64,000 nucleotides of DNA from Flavobacterium johnsoniae. GTDB lineage: Bacteria > Bacteroidota > Bacteroidia > Flavobacteriales > Flavobacteriaceae. How positions within the stretch are numbered: the first letter of the stretch is position 1; every line of letters starts with the position of its first letter. Of this stretch, positions 20,070 through 28,481 are shown one piece after another. The translations under genes were made by a program, and so were the position numbers. Location: NCBI RefSeq assembly GCF_001879205.1, contig NZ_MLFK01000007.1, forward strand, positions 186,001 to 250,000, in the 5' to 3' direction. A model generated the notes under the pieces. The model saw nothing but the letters and a program-made list of their open reading frames with translations. It did no database searches and was not told the origin of the DNA.

Positions 20070-20125
20070 TTATTTAGAATAAATAAAAACAATGCAAATG
20101 TAAAAATTATAATTTTGTTAACAAA
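20070..20125 (-). promoter_or_regulatory. Promoter and candidate operator of the 17722-20040 receptor
   Basis: Minus strand: TTTG (20125-20122), 19-nt spacer, TACATTTG (20102-20095). The motif TTATTTAGAATAAATAAA (+ strand 20070-20087) contains the palindrome ATTTA-GAA-TAAAT and covers the expected transcription start. Confidence 0.75.
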
Positions 20126-20264
20126 TATTATTTGAAATCATTTTGACCTGACCTGATTTAATTTAAATAAGAAAGAAAAGTCTTTTGTTTTTTCTGAAAT
20201 AAAACTGAAAACTTGTACGTATAGATTAAAGTGTAAATGAGACAATAATTCGTTTTAAAAGCTT

Positions 20265-20272
20265 TAATTTTG
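20265..20272 (+). promoter_or_regulatory. TAATTTTG -7 element before the MFS gene
   Basis: TAATTTTG matches TAnnTTTG and lies 20 bp before the start codon. No good TTG is present at the -33 position, so the promoter is probably weak or activator-assisted. Confidence 0.45.
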
Positions 20273-20292
20273 CAATCTGAAAAAAAGACTTC

Positions 20293-21453
20293 ATGATTTT
20301 ACCTTTCTTCAAAAAAATCCAAAATACACCTAGAGGATATCGTATTGCAAATACTGTATTCTTTTTCCTTTCGGGATTTGGTTATTCTTCCTGGGTTTCC
20401 AGAATTCCGCATATACAGGCACAACTTCATTTATCTGAAGCACAATTTGGAGCAGTTTTATTTGCTTTTCCAATAGGGTTGATGCTCACCATGCCTTTTA
20501 CAGGAAAGCTTTTAAACAAATATAGCAGCCGTTATATCATGCTGTTGGGCGCAATTATGTTTAATATTGTTTTGTCTTTACCGGGCTTGGTTGCTTTTGT
20601 ATGGCAGCTGGTTATTGTTCTTTTAATATTTGGAGCTTCTCGTAATATTTTCAACTTATCTATCAATGCACAATCTCTGGAGGTGCAGAAATTATATCCA
20701 AAATCTATTATAACCCGTTTCCATGCAGTTTGGAGTATTGCGGTTTTTTCGGGAGCTGGTTTAGGTTATGTAATGGTGACACAAAAAATTGCGCCCTCTC
20801 ATCATTTATTGGGTGTAAGTGTTTTTATGCTCGCACTAACGGCTTGTTTTTATCCCATGAGTATTCATAATGAGCCTGTACCGGTTAAAAAGAAGTTCTT
20901 TTCGATGCCGGAAAAAAACCTTGTAAAGTTTGCCCTGATTTGTTTTGTTTCTATGGCTTGCGAAAATACGATGTACGACTGGAGTGGTATTTATTTTGAG
21001 AATATATTGAAAGCTTCACCAAAATTAACTAGTGCCGCGTTTGTCTTTTTTGCTACGGCTGTAACTTTGGGACGCTTGTTTGGAGATTATGGCGTAATGA
21101 AATTTGGAACTAAAAAAATTCTGCTTTACAGCGGTATTTTAATTACCACTGGTTTTGGAATTTGTTTTATCCTGCCTTATGCTTATCCTACTATTTTCGG
21201 ATATGTTTTAATTGGTTTTGGGGTTTCCTGCGTAGTTCCTTTAGTGTTTAGTATTGCCGGAAGGTCTTCAAAACTAAGCAGCGGTTCGGCATTAACTTCT
21301 ATTTCTACAATTGGTTATCTGGGATTTTTATTAGTACCGCCAATGGTTGGTTTTATCTCTGAATATCTAAGTATGAAATGGGCGTTTTTAATTATGGCGC
21401 TTTTAGGTATTCTCATGATTTTTATGGTAAATAAGATAGGGGAGAATGAGTGA
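20293..21453 (+). CDS. MFS transporter, YbjJ-like
   Basis: A 386-residue integral inner membrane protein with about twelve hydrophobic helices. The first helix region (YRIANTVFFFLSGFGYSSWV) is followed by SRIPHIQAQLHLSEAQFGA, which matches the YbjJ-type branch of the major facilitator superfamily; TGKLLNKYSSR is the loop 2-3 motif. No charged catalytic pocket can be assigned and the substrate is unknown. It is divergent from the TonB receptor block, with 252 bp between, so it could be linked to siderophore chemistry, but it lacks the TTATTTAGA motif, arguing against common control. Confidence 0.8.
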   Translation: MILPFFKKIQNTPRGYRIANTVFFFLSGFGYSSWVSRIPHIQAQLHLSEAQFGAVLFAFPIGLMLTMPFTGKLLNKYSSRYIMLLGAIMFNIVLSLPGLVAFVWQLVIVLLIFGASRNIFNLSINAQSLEVQKLYPKSIITRFHAVWSIAVFSGAGLGYVMVTQKIAPSHHLLGVSVFMLALTACFYPMSIHNEPVPVKKKFFSMPEKNLVKFALICFVSMACENTMYDWSGIYFENILKASPKLTSAAFVFFATAVTLGRLFGDYGVMKFGTKKILLYSGILITTGFGICFILPYAYPTIFGYVLIGFGVSCVVPLVFSIAGRSSKLSSGSALTSISTIGYLGFLLVPPMVGFISEYLSMKWAFLIMALLGILMIFMVNKIGENE

Positions 21454-21762
21454 TTTTTTTAAGGTGCTGAGGATCTAAGGTGCTGAGGTACTGAGTTTTT
21501 ATCGGTTTTTGTGGAGAGGCGCTGACGCAAATTTTTTTTGAAGATTGTTTGAACCGATGGTTCTTTTAATATTTTGAAAATTATTTAGAAACCGGATTTT
21601 AATCCGGTTCTAGAAAATTTGTTAAACCAAATGGTTCTTTTTTTGGAATTTAAATTCCGAAGGAATAGATCATATTGCAGCAACGTCCCGAGGCTTCGGG
21701 ATTAATCCGCTGAAAATTTAATGCATAACAAATTTAGAGTTCCGTAGGAACAGATCATTTTG
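21454..21762. repeat. Intergenic spacer packed with short palindromes and word repeats
   Basis: No gene. Contains AAGGTGCTGAGGATCTAAGG-type words (21462-21500), the palindrome AACCGGATT-TT-AATCCGGTT (21590-21609), and two members of a hairpin family: ATTCC-GAA-GGAAT (21654-21666) and GTTCC-GTA-GGAAC (21739-21751), each followed by AGATCAT and TTG. A third member is at 54930-54942. Confidence 0.7.
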
Positions 21763-22239
21763 TTATTTCTTCGTCAAAACAAACTTCTCAGAACTCGGTT
21801 TTCCATTCAAATTACCTGAAATCTCGGCGGTCAAAGTGTTATTTGCACCTTTTGTGTAAGTGATTTTTTGAGGATAATCGTGTTTGCCATTTTCAAAAAC
21901 CAATTGTTTGTCAGATTCTGAGGTTGACGGAAAGGCAACGGCTTTATCTTCGTTTTGACCTTTAACAGTAGCAAAATACGTTAAGGTTTCGCCTTTTTGC
22001 GCCAAGACTATAGTTTCAAAATGAATCGTATCTTTTCCTTTTACAAAGTATGAGGAGGCATTGAAAGTACTGTCGTTTAGTTTTTGCCAGTTTTCAGTCA
22101 AAACACCATCAGGTGAAGTGTTTTCCCAGTTTCCGATAAGCCAGTCGGCAATTTTTATTTTATCTTTTTCTACAGATTCTTTTTTCTGGCAGGAAACAAC
22201 AGCTAATACAAGTGCTAAAAGAGTAATTTTCTGAAACAT
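21763..22239 (-). CDS. Small lipoprotein, DUF6265-like
   Basis: A 158-residue lipoprotein with signal sequence and lipobox VVSC (Cys 17). The mature domain begins IADWLIGNWENTSPDGVLTENW and continues with alternating strands (FNASSYFVKGKDTIHFET, KQLVFENGKHDYPQKITY); the pattern of a short W-rich beta-barrel with the NGKHDYPQKI segment fits the DUF6265 group. Role unknown, probably anchored in the outer membrane facing the periplasm. The 3' end abuts the repeat-rich spacer, with the palindrome at 21739 just past the stop codon possibly acting as transcript end. Confidence 0.7.
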   Translation of the reverse strand: MFQKITLLALVLAVVSCQKKESVEKDKIKIADWLIGNWENTSPDGVLTENWQKLNDSTFNASSYFVKGKDTIHFETIVLAQKGETLTYFATVKGQNEDKAVAFPSTSESDKQLVFENGKHDYPQKITYTKGANNTLTAEISGNLNGKPSSEKFVLTKK

Positions 22240-22533
22240 ATTTTTATAGGTTTTGATTGTACTAAAGTATGAAAAATTTTGTTGCCACGAATTACACTAA
22301 TTTTCATGAGTTAGTTTTGAATAATTGGAATGTTTTATGGGCCACAGATTAGAATGATTTCTCTCGAAGATTCTGCAGATTAGTAAAATCTGCTATATCA
22401 GCTTAAATCTTAACAATCTGCGTGAAAAAAATCAATGCAAATTAGTGTAATTGCTTCGCCTGTTCGCTGTCACTCGGGTCGTGAAGAAAAATAAAAATCT
22501 TTACTAATCCTATAATCTGTGGCAAAAAAAAGA
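22240..22533. repeat. Intergenic repeat of the GCCACGAATTACAC... type
   Basis: No gene. The sequence includes GCCACGAATTACACTAAT (from 22283), GCCACAGATTAGAATGA, TCTGCGTGAAA and AATTAGTGTAATTG. The same words recur in both orientations at 59475-59640, so this is a dispersed non-coding repeat family. Confidence 0.6.
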
Positions 22534-24837
22534 TTAAACGCTTTCCTGTAAAATCGAATAAACAAGTTCCTTCGTAGGTTTTTGATCTTTTAGTTTAGCA
22601 CGTACTTCTTCAAAAGTAACTTTAAAATCGCATCCTGATTTATATTCGGCGCATCCGTAAGCTGTTTTTCCTTTTAAGATGCTTCCTTTTTTACATTTAG
22701 GACAGGTTAAAGAATCTGATGTTTCTTGTACAGCCTTTTTTGTTTCGGTTTTCTTGGGTTCTAATTTTAGCTTGTAATTTTCTTCAAAACGAATTAAACC
22801 TTCCACCGTTCCAGAGTCGGTTTTAAAGCCTTTTATGTTTACGGTTGATCCTTTTTGAACCAATCTTAAATATTGGCTTTCGGTTATTTTTTTATCTAAA
22901 AAAACATACGGCAATACAAAATCACAGCCTGATTTGTATTCGCTGCACCCAAATGCCGATTTTCCTTTTATAAGATATCCTTTTTGGCATTTCGGACAAG
23001 TTTCTGCTAAAATTCCGGCAGCTTTCTTTTTTTCGGCTTTTACAACTGGTTTCTGAATCGTTGCAGCATGCGAAATATTGGCGTGTTTTGTTTCGCTTCT
23101 CACTTCATAAACCAAAGCTTCTACCATGCGTTTCATATTTTTAATGAACGCTGCCGCCGTAAAAGTACCTTTTTCAATATCCTTCAACTGCTTTTCCCAA
23201 GAACCTGTAAGCTCAGCTGATTTGATCAATTCATTCTGAATTGTATCAATCAACTGAATTCCGGTTATCGTTGGCAAAACCTGTTTTTTGTTTCTGACAA
23301 TATATTGACGTTTAAAAAGCGTTTCGATAATATTCGCACGCGTAGACGGACGCCCGATTCCGTTTTCTTTCATCAATTCACGTAAGTCTTCGTCGTCAAC
23401 TTGTTTTCCTGCCGTTTCCATGGCACGCAGTAATGTTGCTTCGGTAAAATGATTGGGCGGTTTGGTTTCTTTTTGAAGGAAAGAAGGTTCGTGTGGGCCT
23501 TTTTCTCCCACAACAAAACTCGGCAGTAAATCGGGTTCTTTTTCTTTAGCATTCGGATCTTCAAAAACTACGCGGAAACCTTTTTTCAGGATTTCTTTAC
23601 CGGTCGCTTTAAAAGTTACATCGGCTGCTTTTCCTATAACAGTGGTGTTTGCCACAAGGCAATCGTCGTAAAATACCGCTATAAAACGTTTTACAATAAT
23701 ATCATAAACTTGCTGCTGATTATGAGGAAGATTAATTTCGATTCCTGTTGGAATAATCGCGTGGTGATCGGTTACTTTTTTATCGTTGAAAACCTTTGGC
23801 GATTTTTTTATTTTTTTTCCTAAAAGCGGTTCTGTTAAATGAGCATAGTTTGTCAGTTTTTGCAGAATTCCAGACACTTTTGGGTAAATATCACCGGGAA
23901 GGAAGGTTGTATCAACTCTGGGATATGTAATGGCTTTCTGCTCGTATAAAGTCTGTGCAATTTTAAGCGTTTCTTCTGCCGAAAATCCGAATTTTTGATT
24001 GCTATATACTTGTAAACCTGTTAAATCAAATAGTTTTGGAGCATATTCATTTCCGTTCTTTTTATCAACAGAAACAATTTCGAAATCACTTTCCTTTACT
24101 TTTTCAGCCAGAATTTCTCCGTCTTCTTTTTTTAGAAAACGGCCTTCTTCGTAGCTAAAAAGAGTTTCTCTGTATAAAGTCTGCAATTCCCAATACGGCT
24201 GTGGTTTGAAATTTTCGATTTCTTTAAATCGGTCCACGACCATTGCCAGTGTTGGTGTCTGCACGCGCCCAATAGACAATACTTGTTTGTAACCGCCGTG
24301 TTTTACGGTATACAAACGTGTAGCGTTCATTCCCAGAAGCCAGTCTCCAATCGCTCTTGAAAATCCGGCGTAGAATAAATTGTCGTAGTTTTCAGAAGGT
24401 TTTAAATTGTCAAAACCTTCTTTTATGGCTTCGGTAGTAAGGGATGAAATCCAAAGACGTTTTATTTCGCCTTTATAATGCGCTTCGTTCATCACCCAGC
24501 GCTGAATTAATTCTCCTTCCTGCCCGGCATCCCCGCAGTTTATAACCAAGTCGGCTTTGTCAAACAGACTTTTAATGATTTTAAACTGCTTCTGGATTCC
24601 CGAATTCTGAACGACTTTGGTTTCGAACTTTTCAGGAAGCATGGGCAGATTATTCAAATCCCAGCTTTTCCAGTGCGGTTTGTAATCGTTGGGTTCTTTT
24701 AAGGTACATAAATGCCCAAAAGTGTAGGTTACGGCATAACCGTTTCCTTCATAATATCCGTCGTGTTTGGTATTTGCGCCCAAAACGGATGCTATTTCGC
24801 GTGCTACACTTGGTTTCTCAGCAATACAGACCTTCAT
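22534..24837 (-). CDS. topB: DNA topoisomerase III
   Basis: A 767-residue type IA topoisomerase, which passes single strands to decatenate and relax negatively supercoiled DNA. The TOPRIM domain opens with MKVCIAEKPSVAREIASVLG, and its acidic cluster is INCGDAGQEGEL (99-110). The catalytic tyrosine is Y305 in ITYPRVDT. The C-terminus carries two tetra-Cys zinc-ribbon-like modules, CPKCQKGYLIKGKSAFGC and CPKCKKGSILKGKTAYGC, each followed by EYKSGCDF. This TopB/TraE-like form with duplicated C-terminal modules is normal in Bacteroidetes. Monocistronic. Confidence 0.95.
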   Translation of the reverse strand: MKVCIAEKPSVAREIASVLGANTKHDGYYEGNGYAVTYTFGHLCTLKEPNDYKPHWKSWDLNNLPMLPEKFETKVVQNSGIQKQFKIIKSLFDKADLVINCGDAGQEGELIQRWVMNEAHYKGEIKRLWISSLTTEAIKEGFDNLKPSENYDNLFYAGFSRAIGDWLLGMNATRLYTVKHGGYKQVLSIGRVQTPTLAMVVDRFKEIENFKPQPYWELQTLYRETLFSYEEGRFLKKEDGEILAEKVKESDFEIVSVDKKNGNEYAPKLFDLTGLQVYSNQKFGFSAEETLKIAQTLYEQKAITYPRVDTTFLPGDIYPKVSGILQKLTNYAHLTEPLLGKKIKKSPKVFNDKKVTDHHAIIPTGIEINLPHNQQQVYDIIVKRFIAVFYDDCLVANTTVIGKAADVTFKATGKEILKKGFRVVFEDPNAKEKEPDLLPSFVVGEKGPHEPSFLQKETKPPNHFTEATLLRAMETAGKQVDDEDLRELMKENGIGRPSTRANIIETLFKRQYIVRNKKQVLPTITGIQLIDTIQNELIKSAELTGSWEKQLKDIEKGTFTAAAFIKNMKRMVEALVYEVRSETKHANISHAATIQKPVVKAEKKKAAGILAETCPKCQKGYLIKGKSAFGCSEYKSGCDFVLPYVFLDKKITESQYLRLVQKGSTVNIKGFKTDSGTVEGLIRFEENYKLKLEPKKTETKKAVQETSDSLTCPKCKKGSILKGKTAYGCAEYKSGCDFKVTFEEVRAKLKDQKPTKELVYSILQESV

Positions 24838-25340
24838 TTTATCCTTTCTTATTTAAAGGCGAAATTAAGATTTTTTTTTGGGTTTGTCATCAAGGTATTA
24901 GATCACTGCTGTTGTTTTGGCTTTTATTAGGAGAGGGTTTTTGCTTATAAATATGGCTGTTGAATTATTAAATACTCATTTTTGAGATTTATAAAAGCAC
25001 ACCTCTTTCTAATCGTTATTATTTGCTTTTTGTAAGAAAAGAATGTATCTTGCCATCTGATTATATTTATCATTATGGTAATTGCAAATTCGTATTTAGT
25101 AAATAGCTGTTTAATGTGCTTAATGTGCACATTATTGTATTTGCATGATGATACTTTCTTGAAAAGCTCAAAAGAGTTTATTAATTGTGCCCTGTCGCAG
25201 CTCTAGGCAGGGAACCTCCATTTATTAGTTTATTTATTTAATCTTCATTTTTTTAGGATATGATATCACTGAAAGCAATGCGCTATTTGGTGAAGAGTTG
25301 TTTGTTATACCCTATGCAAAATGAAGCAAACAAGAAAGTT
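24838..25340. other. Gene-free spacer between topB and the GreA-like gene
   Basis: No convincing gene. It has direct repeats CTTAATGTGCTTAATGTGC (25117-25136 region) and a small GC-richer hairpin near 25189-25211 (CCCTGTC...GGCAGGG, one mismatch) upstream of the GreA/Rnk-like gene. In-frame ATG codons from 25260 extend the downstream gene but give a sequence unlike the family. Confidence 0.5.
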
Positions 25341-25724
25341 ATGTCACAAAATATTATTTTAACAACAGGAACATACGATTTAATTAAAGATCACGTAAGA
25401 AGAAAAAAAGTAACACCGCAAGAAGAAGAGCTTTTATTAGGCCAGTTAAAAAATGCTTCTCAGGTATTAAGAAAAAATCTGCCTGAAGATATTGTTTCGG
25501 TAAACCGAAGAATTACTTATAAAGACCACCTCAATAACGAAGAGAAAACCATTCTTCTTGTTGGTCCTGATAAAGCAAAAACAAGCAAAAACAAAATTTC
25601 GGTTCTTTCTGACGAAGGGATTGCTATGGTAGGATATAAGGTAGGAGATCTTGTAGAATGGCCTGCTAAGAAAGGAAATCTAAAATTAGAAATTTTAAAA
25701 GTTGAAGTAGAAGTAGAAGCTTAA
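25341..25724 (+). CDS. GreA/GreB C-terminal domain protein (Rnk-like)
   Basis: Started at 25341 (MSQNIILTTG), giving 127 residues; in-frame ATGs at 25260, 25278 and 25317 would add a non-conserved extension. The protein has a short helical N-terminal part (EEELLLGQLKNASQVLRKNLP) and a C-terminal FKBP-like GreA/GreB domain with VSVNRRITYKDHL, ISVLSDEGIAMVGYKVGD and VEWPAKKG. Related proteins (Rnk, GreA-like) bind RNA polymerase in its secondary channel or antagonise Gre factors. Lacking the full GreA coiled coil, it is unlikely to cleave stalled RNA itself. Single-gene unit with its own terminator. Confidence 0.85.
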   Translation: MSQNIILTTGTYDLIKDHVRRKKVTPQEEELLLGQLKNASQVLRKNLPEDIVSVNRRITYKDHLNNEEKTILLVGPDKAKTSKNKISVLSDEGIAMVGYKVGDLVEWPAKKGNLKLEILKVEVEVEA

Positions 25725-25755
25725 TGTCTTAATGGCTTTAGATTTAGGTATAGCA

Positions 25756-25792
25756 ACATCCCAAAAGAGTTTTCTTTTGGGATGTTTTTTTT
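25756..25792 (+). terminator. Terminator of the GreA-like gene
   Basis: ACATCCCAAAAGA-GTT-TTCTTTTGGGATGT stem followed by T8. Confidence 0.9.
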
Positions 25793-25935
25793 AGAAAATA
25801 CCAATTTTTATGTCGTCACGTTTTCTTGTCTTAAAAAGAAGAGCAAAATAATAAGATAATTACTTCAAATAATGTTCATTGAACGATTAAAATAATTAAA
25901 TTCGTTCTACTTAATTTATTTGTAACCAATTATAA

Positions 25936-26727
25936 ATGAGTATGAAACAAGCCACTACTATAGATGAAGTAATTCAGTTTTTGGATGAGATAATCGAAAA
26001 ATCAAAAATAGACCAAAGCAATTTAGGTTTATTTGCTATTCTGTATCGCGAAGTTACGGTAAGAGTAAAATTAGGTATTCAGGCTGGTTCTTTTCAGAAT
26101 GGTGAACGAATGGAAAAGCTGGATGTTATTTTTGCCAACAGATATTTAAAAGCCTATTATCAATATCAGGCCAAAGAAAAGCCATCTGAATGCTGGGGAT
26201 TTGCTTTTGAACAAGCCGAAGACTTTTGGCCAATAGTACTGCAGCATTTACTACTCGGAATTAATGCACATATCAACCTTGATTTAGGAATAGCCTCAGC
26301 CCAAGTCAGCACGGTGGAAGACATCGAGGATTTAAAATCAGATTTTGATAAAATAAATTTCATTCTAAGCAATTTGGTTGGCGGTGTTGAAAAATGCTTA
26401 ATCAAAATTTGGCCGACACTTACGTGGATACTAAAAGCAACAGGCAAAATAGACAATTTTTTTATTGATTTCAGCATGGAAACGGCAAGAAACGGCGCCT
26501 GGAAATTTGCGAACGAATTTGTGGCGGTTCCAGAAAACCAAATAGAAGCCTGTATAAAACTTAGAGACGAAAGAATAACTGAAATCGCCCGATTAGTTTC
26601 GAACCCGGGATATTTTGTCAGCGCTGTTTTTAAATTCATTCGTTTATTTGAAAGAGGAACGATTGCTCAAAAAATAATCGATATGCAGATAATGGAGGAA
26701 AAGAATATGGAATGTGTTGTGGCGTAA
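25936..26727 (+). CDS. DUF5995 family protein
   Basis: A 263-residue soluble helical protein without a signal peptide. Recognisable family features are LFAILYREVTVRVKLGI, FANRYLKAYYQYQ, and the central His-containing LLGINAHINLDLGIA, which resembles the DUF5995 pattern. The conserved His/Asn in that segment suggests a possible metal or ligand site, but no activity is known. Followed by a perfect palindrome at 26843 that can serve as a terminator. No functional partner nearby. Confidence 0.75.
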   Translation: MSMKQATTIDEVIQFLDEIIEKSKIDQSNLGLFAILYREVTVRVKLGIQAGSFQNGERMEKLDVIFANRYLKAYYQYQAKEKPSECWGFAFEQAEDFWPIVLQHLLLGINAHINLDLGIASAQVSTVEDIEDLKSDFDKINFILSNLVGGVEKCLIKIWPTLTWILKATGKIDNFFIDFSMETARNGAWKFANEFVAVPENQIEACIKLRDERITEIARLVSNPGYFVSAVFKFIRLFERGTIAQKIIDMQIMEEKNMECVVA

Positions 26728-26842
26728 TTTTGAAAGAGAATACAATGAAAAAGCAAACTATTATTTCCAGTCTAAAATAAAATTAGGTAAGTTCTCGACA
26801 ATTATTTTGAGCCAGTTTTTCTTTTTGGTTTGAGGCTTGTTT

Positions 26843-26866
26843 ATCTTCAGAAAATTTTCTGAAGAT
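26843..26866. terminator. Palindrome and likely terminator after the DUF5995 gene
   Basis: ATCTTCAGAA-AATT-TTCTGAAGAT is a perfect 10-bp stem followed by TTTATTTG on the plus strand. Confidence 0.6.
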
Positions 26867-26928
26867 TTTATTTGTTTTGTGAATTATACAAGATTTAACC
26901 TTTTATATCTATTTCATTTTGCTATTAT

Positions 26929-27264
26929 TTAATACCATCCAAATAGAAACTCTTTATGTAAAATTATTTCTAAAATATCATTATTACTATAAGGATATTT
27001 TTTTGAATAATCATCAATGATGGATGTAGATATTCTAACCCTATTAATTGAATAAGTATTAGTATCTATATCAATTTTATTTTGAGGCTTAGGAGTAGGC
27101 AGTAAGAATTCATTAAATGAACTTGATATCTTAATTGGTTTAATTTCAATAGAAATATCCCCATTTTCAGAATTGGTAAAATTCCCAGTTGCAATAATAT
27201 TTATATTATTCCCCATGTAGTTAAGAATTTTTTCAATGTGATTTAGTACTGCTAATTGACTCAT
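26929..27264 (-). CDS. Hypothetical protein, 111 residues
   Basis: I do not recognise this protein. It has no signal peptide or membrane segment. Residues 1-40 look like a helix followed by strands (INIIATGNFTNSENGDISIEIKPIKI), and the C-terminal part is helical (DDYSKKYPYSNNDILEIIL) ending LFGWY. The codon use is AT-rich, like the other unrecognised genes up to 29625. Coding status rests on length, a clean start at 27264 and lack of any competing frame. Confidence 0.55.
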   Translation of the reverse strand: MSQLAVLNHIEKILNYMGNNINIIATGNFTNSENGDISIEIKPIKISSSFNEFLLPTPKPQNKIDIDTNTYSINRVRISTSIIDDYSKKYPYSNNDILEIILHKEFLFGWY

Positions 27265-27333
27265 GTTTTTGGAATTAGTATTATGTTGTATTTATTTTAA
27301 GATTTCTGTTTGAAATTGAAATTGATTTCCTTT

Positions 27334-27412
27334 GCTAGCGCGAGCGTCCTGCTCATGAACACACTGGCTCTTTTACCTGAATTGCGTACACGAGCGGGAC
27401 CCTCGCGCTAGC
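27334..27412. repeat. 79-bp inverted repeat with GC-rich arms
   Basis: GCTAGCGCGAGCGTCCTGCTC (27334-27354; the last base makes 21) and its near reverse complement at 27392-27412 (19 of 21 match) flank a 37-bp centre. It is strikingly GC-rich for this genome. A degenerate copy of the right arm (CGAGACACTCGCGACAGC) lies at 28433-28450, on the other side of the next gene. Confidence 0.75.
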
Positions 27413-27454
27413 GAACGTTTATGCTGTTTTTCAGTTGAAGACTCCTATATTAGG

Positions 27455-28357
27455 TTACATTTGACTTTTAATTAGATATGCAAGTTCGTTTCCTTTTGCA
27501 TTATTTTCAGTTTGTAATAAGCTGATTTTTTCATTACGTAATTTAAAAAATGGATCAAAAAGTTCACTAATACTAAACTTTACAATTTTCTCTAAAAATT
27601 GTGGAGCAAATTTATATAAGAATTCAATTTTTGCATTTTTGTATTTCATCCCCGCTAGTTTCATTTCATATTTATATTCAGCTATCAATGTTTCGATTTC
27701 TTGAGCAATTTCTATTTCGGTAAGTTCTCTTTTGGCAATATTATCTATCCAAGTACGTAGCCTTAGAAAATGAAGTTTATTTGATTCTTCATTTTTATAT
27801 TGAATTATATCTAGAAGAGGTATATTTCGGTCAGGAATTGGAAAGTTTTGTATTAAAACTCTATAAACATTAGCTTTTGGGAAAAATAATTCTAGATTGT
27901 TGTATGAATCGAGTGATGTTACTGGTGAAGCCATTTTACCAGTTTTCTCTTTACAAAGTAAGGCGAATAATCTTTCCTCTAATGCATTAAATTGAAATTG
28001 CGATCTCAAAAACTTATTCGCACTTTCACTTGAAGAAATTTGATTTTTTAAGTTGGCTAATTTTTCATATTCATCATCTAAAACATTGGAAATTTCAATT
28101 AGATTTAGCTTGCTTTCTTGCGAAACTAATTCTTCATCAATCTCTGATATGTTAAATAACTTTAAATATCCTTGTTCTATTAGTAATTGCATACTGTTAT
28201 AATATGATTCTTTGCCGTAACCAGAGTTTAATTGAAGATTTTTGAAGTCGTCAAAATTGTAAGTATATAATGTATCGTATAAAAAAAAATTAGATTTGAT
28301 TCTCTCAAATGAAGATTTAGACACATAAGAGTTTAAATTAATTACACCGTTTTGCAT
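27455..28357 (-). CDS. Hypothetical protein, possibly N-terminally truncated
   Basis: The frame is open from a GTG at 28438; I prefer ATG 28357 (MQNGVINLNSY, 300 residues) because the first codons after the GTG lie in a degenerate copy of the 27334-27412 repeat. The protein is soluble, Lys/Glu-rich and mostly helical, with a coiled-coil segment (LDDEYEKLANLKNQISSSE) in the middle and IAQEIETLIAEYKYEM later. No family recognised. The repeat overlap suggests that the original N-terminus may have been replaced or lost by insertion. Confidence 0.55.
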   Translation of the reverse strand: MQNGVINLNSYVSKSSFERIKSNFFLYDTLYTYNFDDFKNLQLNSGYGKESYYNSMQLLIEQGYLKLFNISEIDEELVSQESKLNLIEISNVLDDEYEKLANLKNQISSSESANKFLRSQFQFNALEERLFALLCKEKTGKMASPVTSLDSYNNLELFFPKANVYRVLIQNFPIPDRNIPLLDIIQYKNEESNKLHFLRLRTWIDNIAKRELTEIEIAQEIETLIAEYKYEMKLAGMKYKNAKIEFLYKFAPQFLEKIVKFSISELFDPFFKLRNEKISLLQTENNAKGNELAYLIKSQM

Positions 28358-28481
28358 AAATTGTAAGTGATTTGATAAAGATTTTTTGTATCTTATCGTT
28401 TTAAAATTGATTATAAATGGTATGAATGAACGAGACACTCGCGACAGCAGGGGATTTTAGGACTTTGGTTAGAGTCAAATT

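Noticed and set aside
26166..26639. 157-codon frame on the minus strand
   Set aside because: Fully antisense to the DUF5995 gene, which has family features; the antisense product has none.
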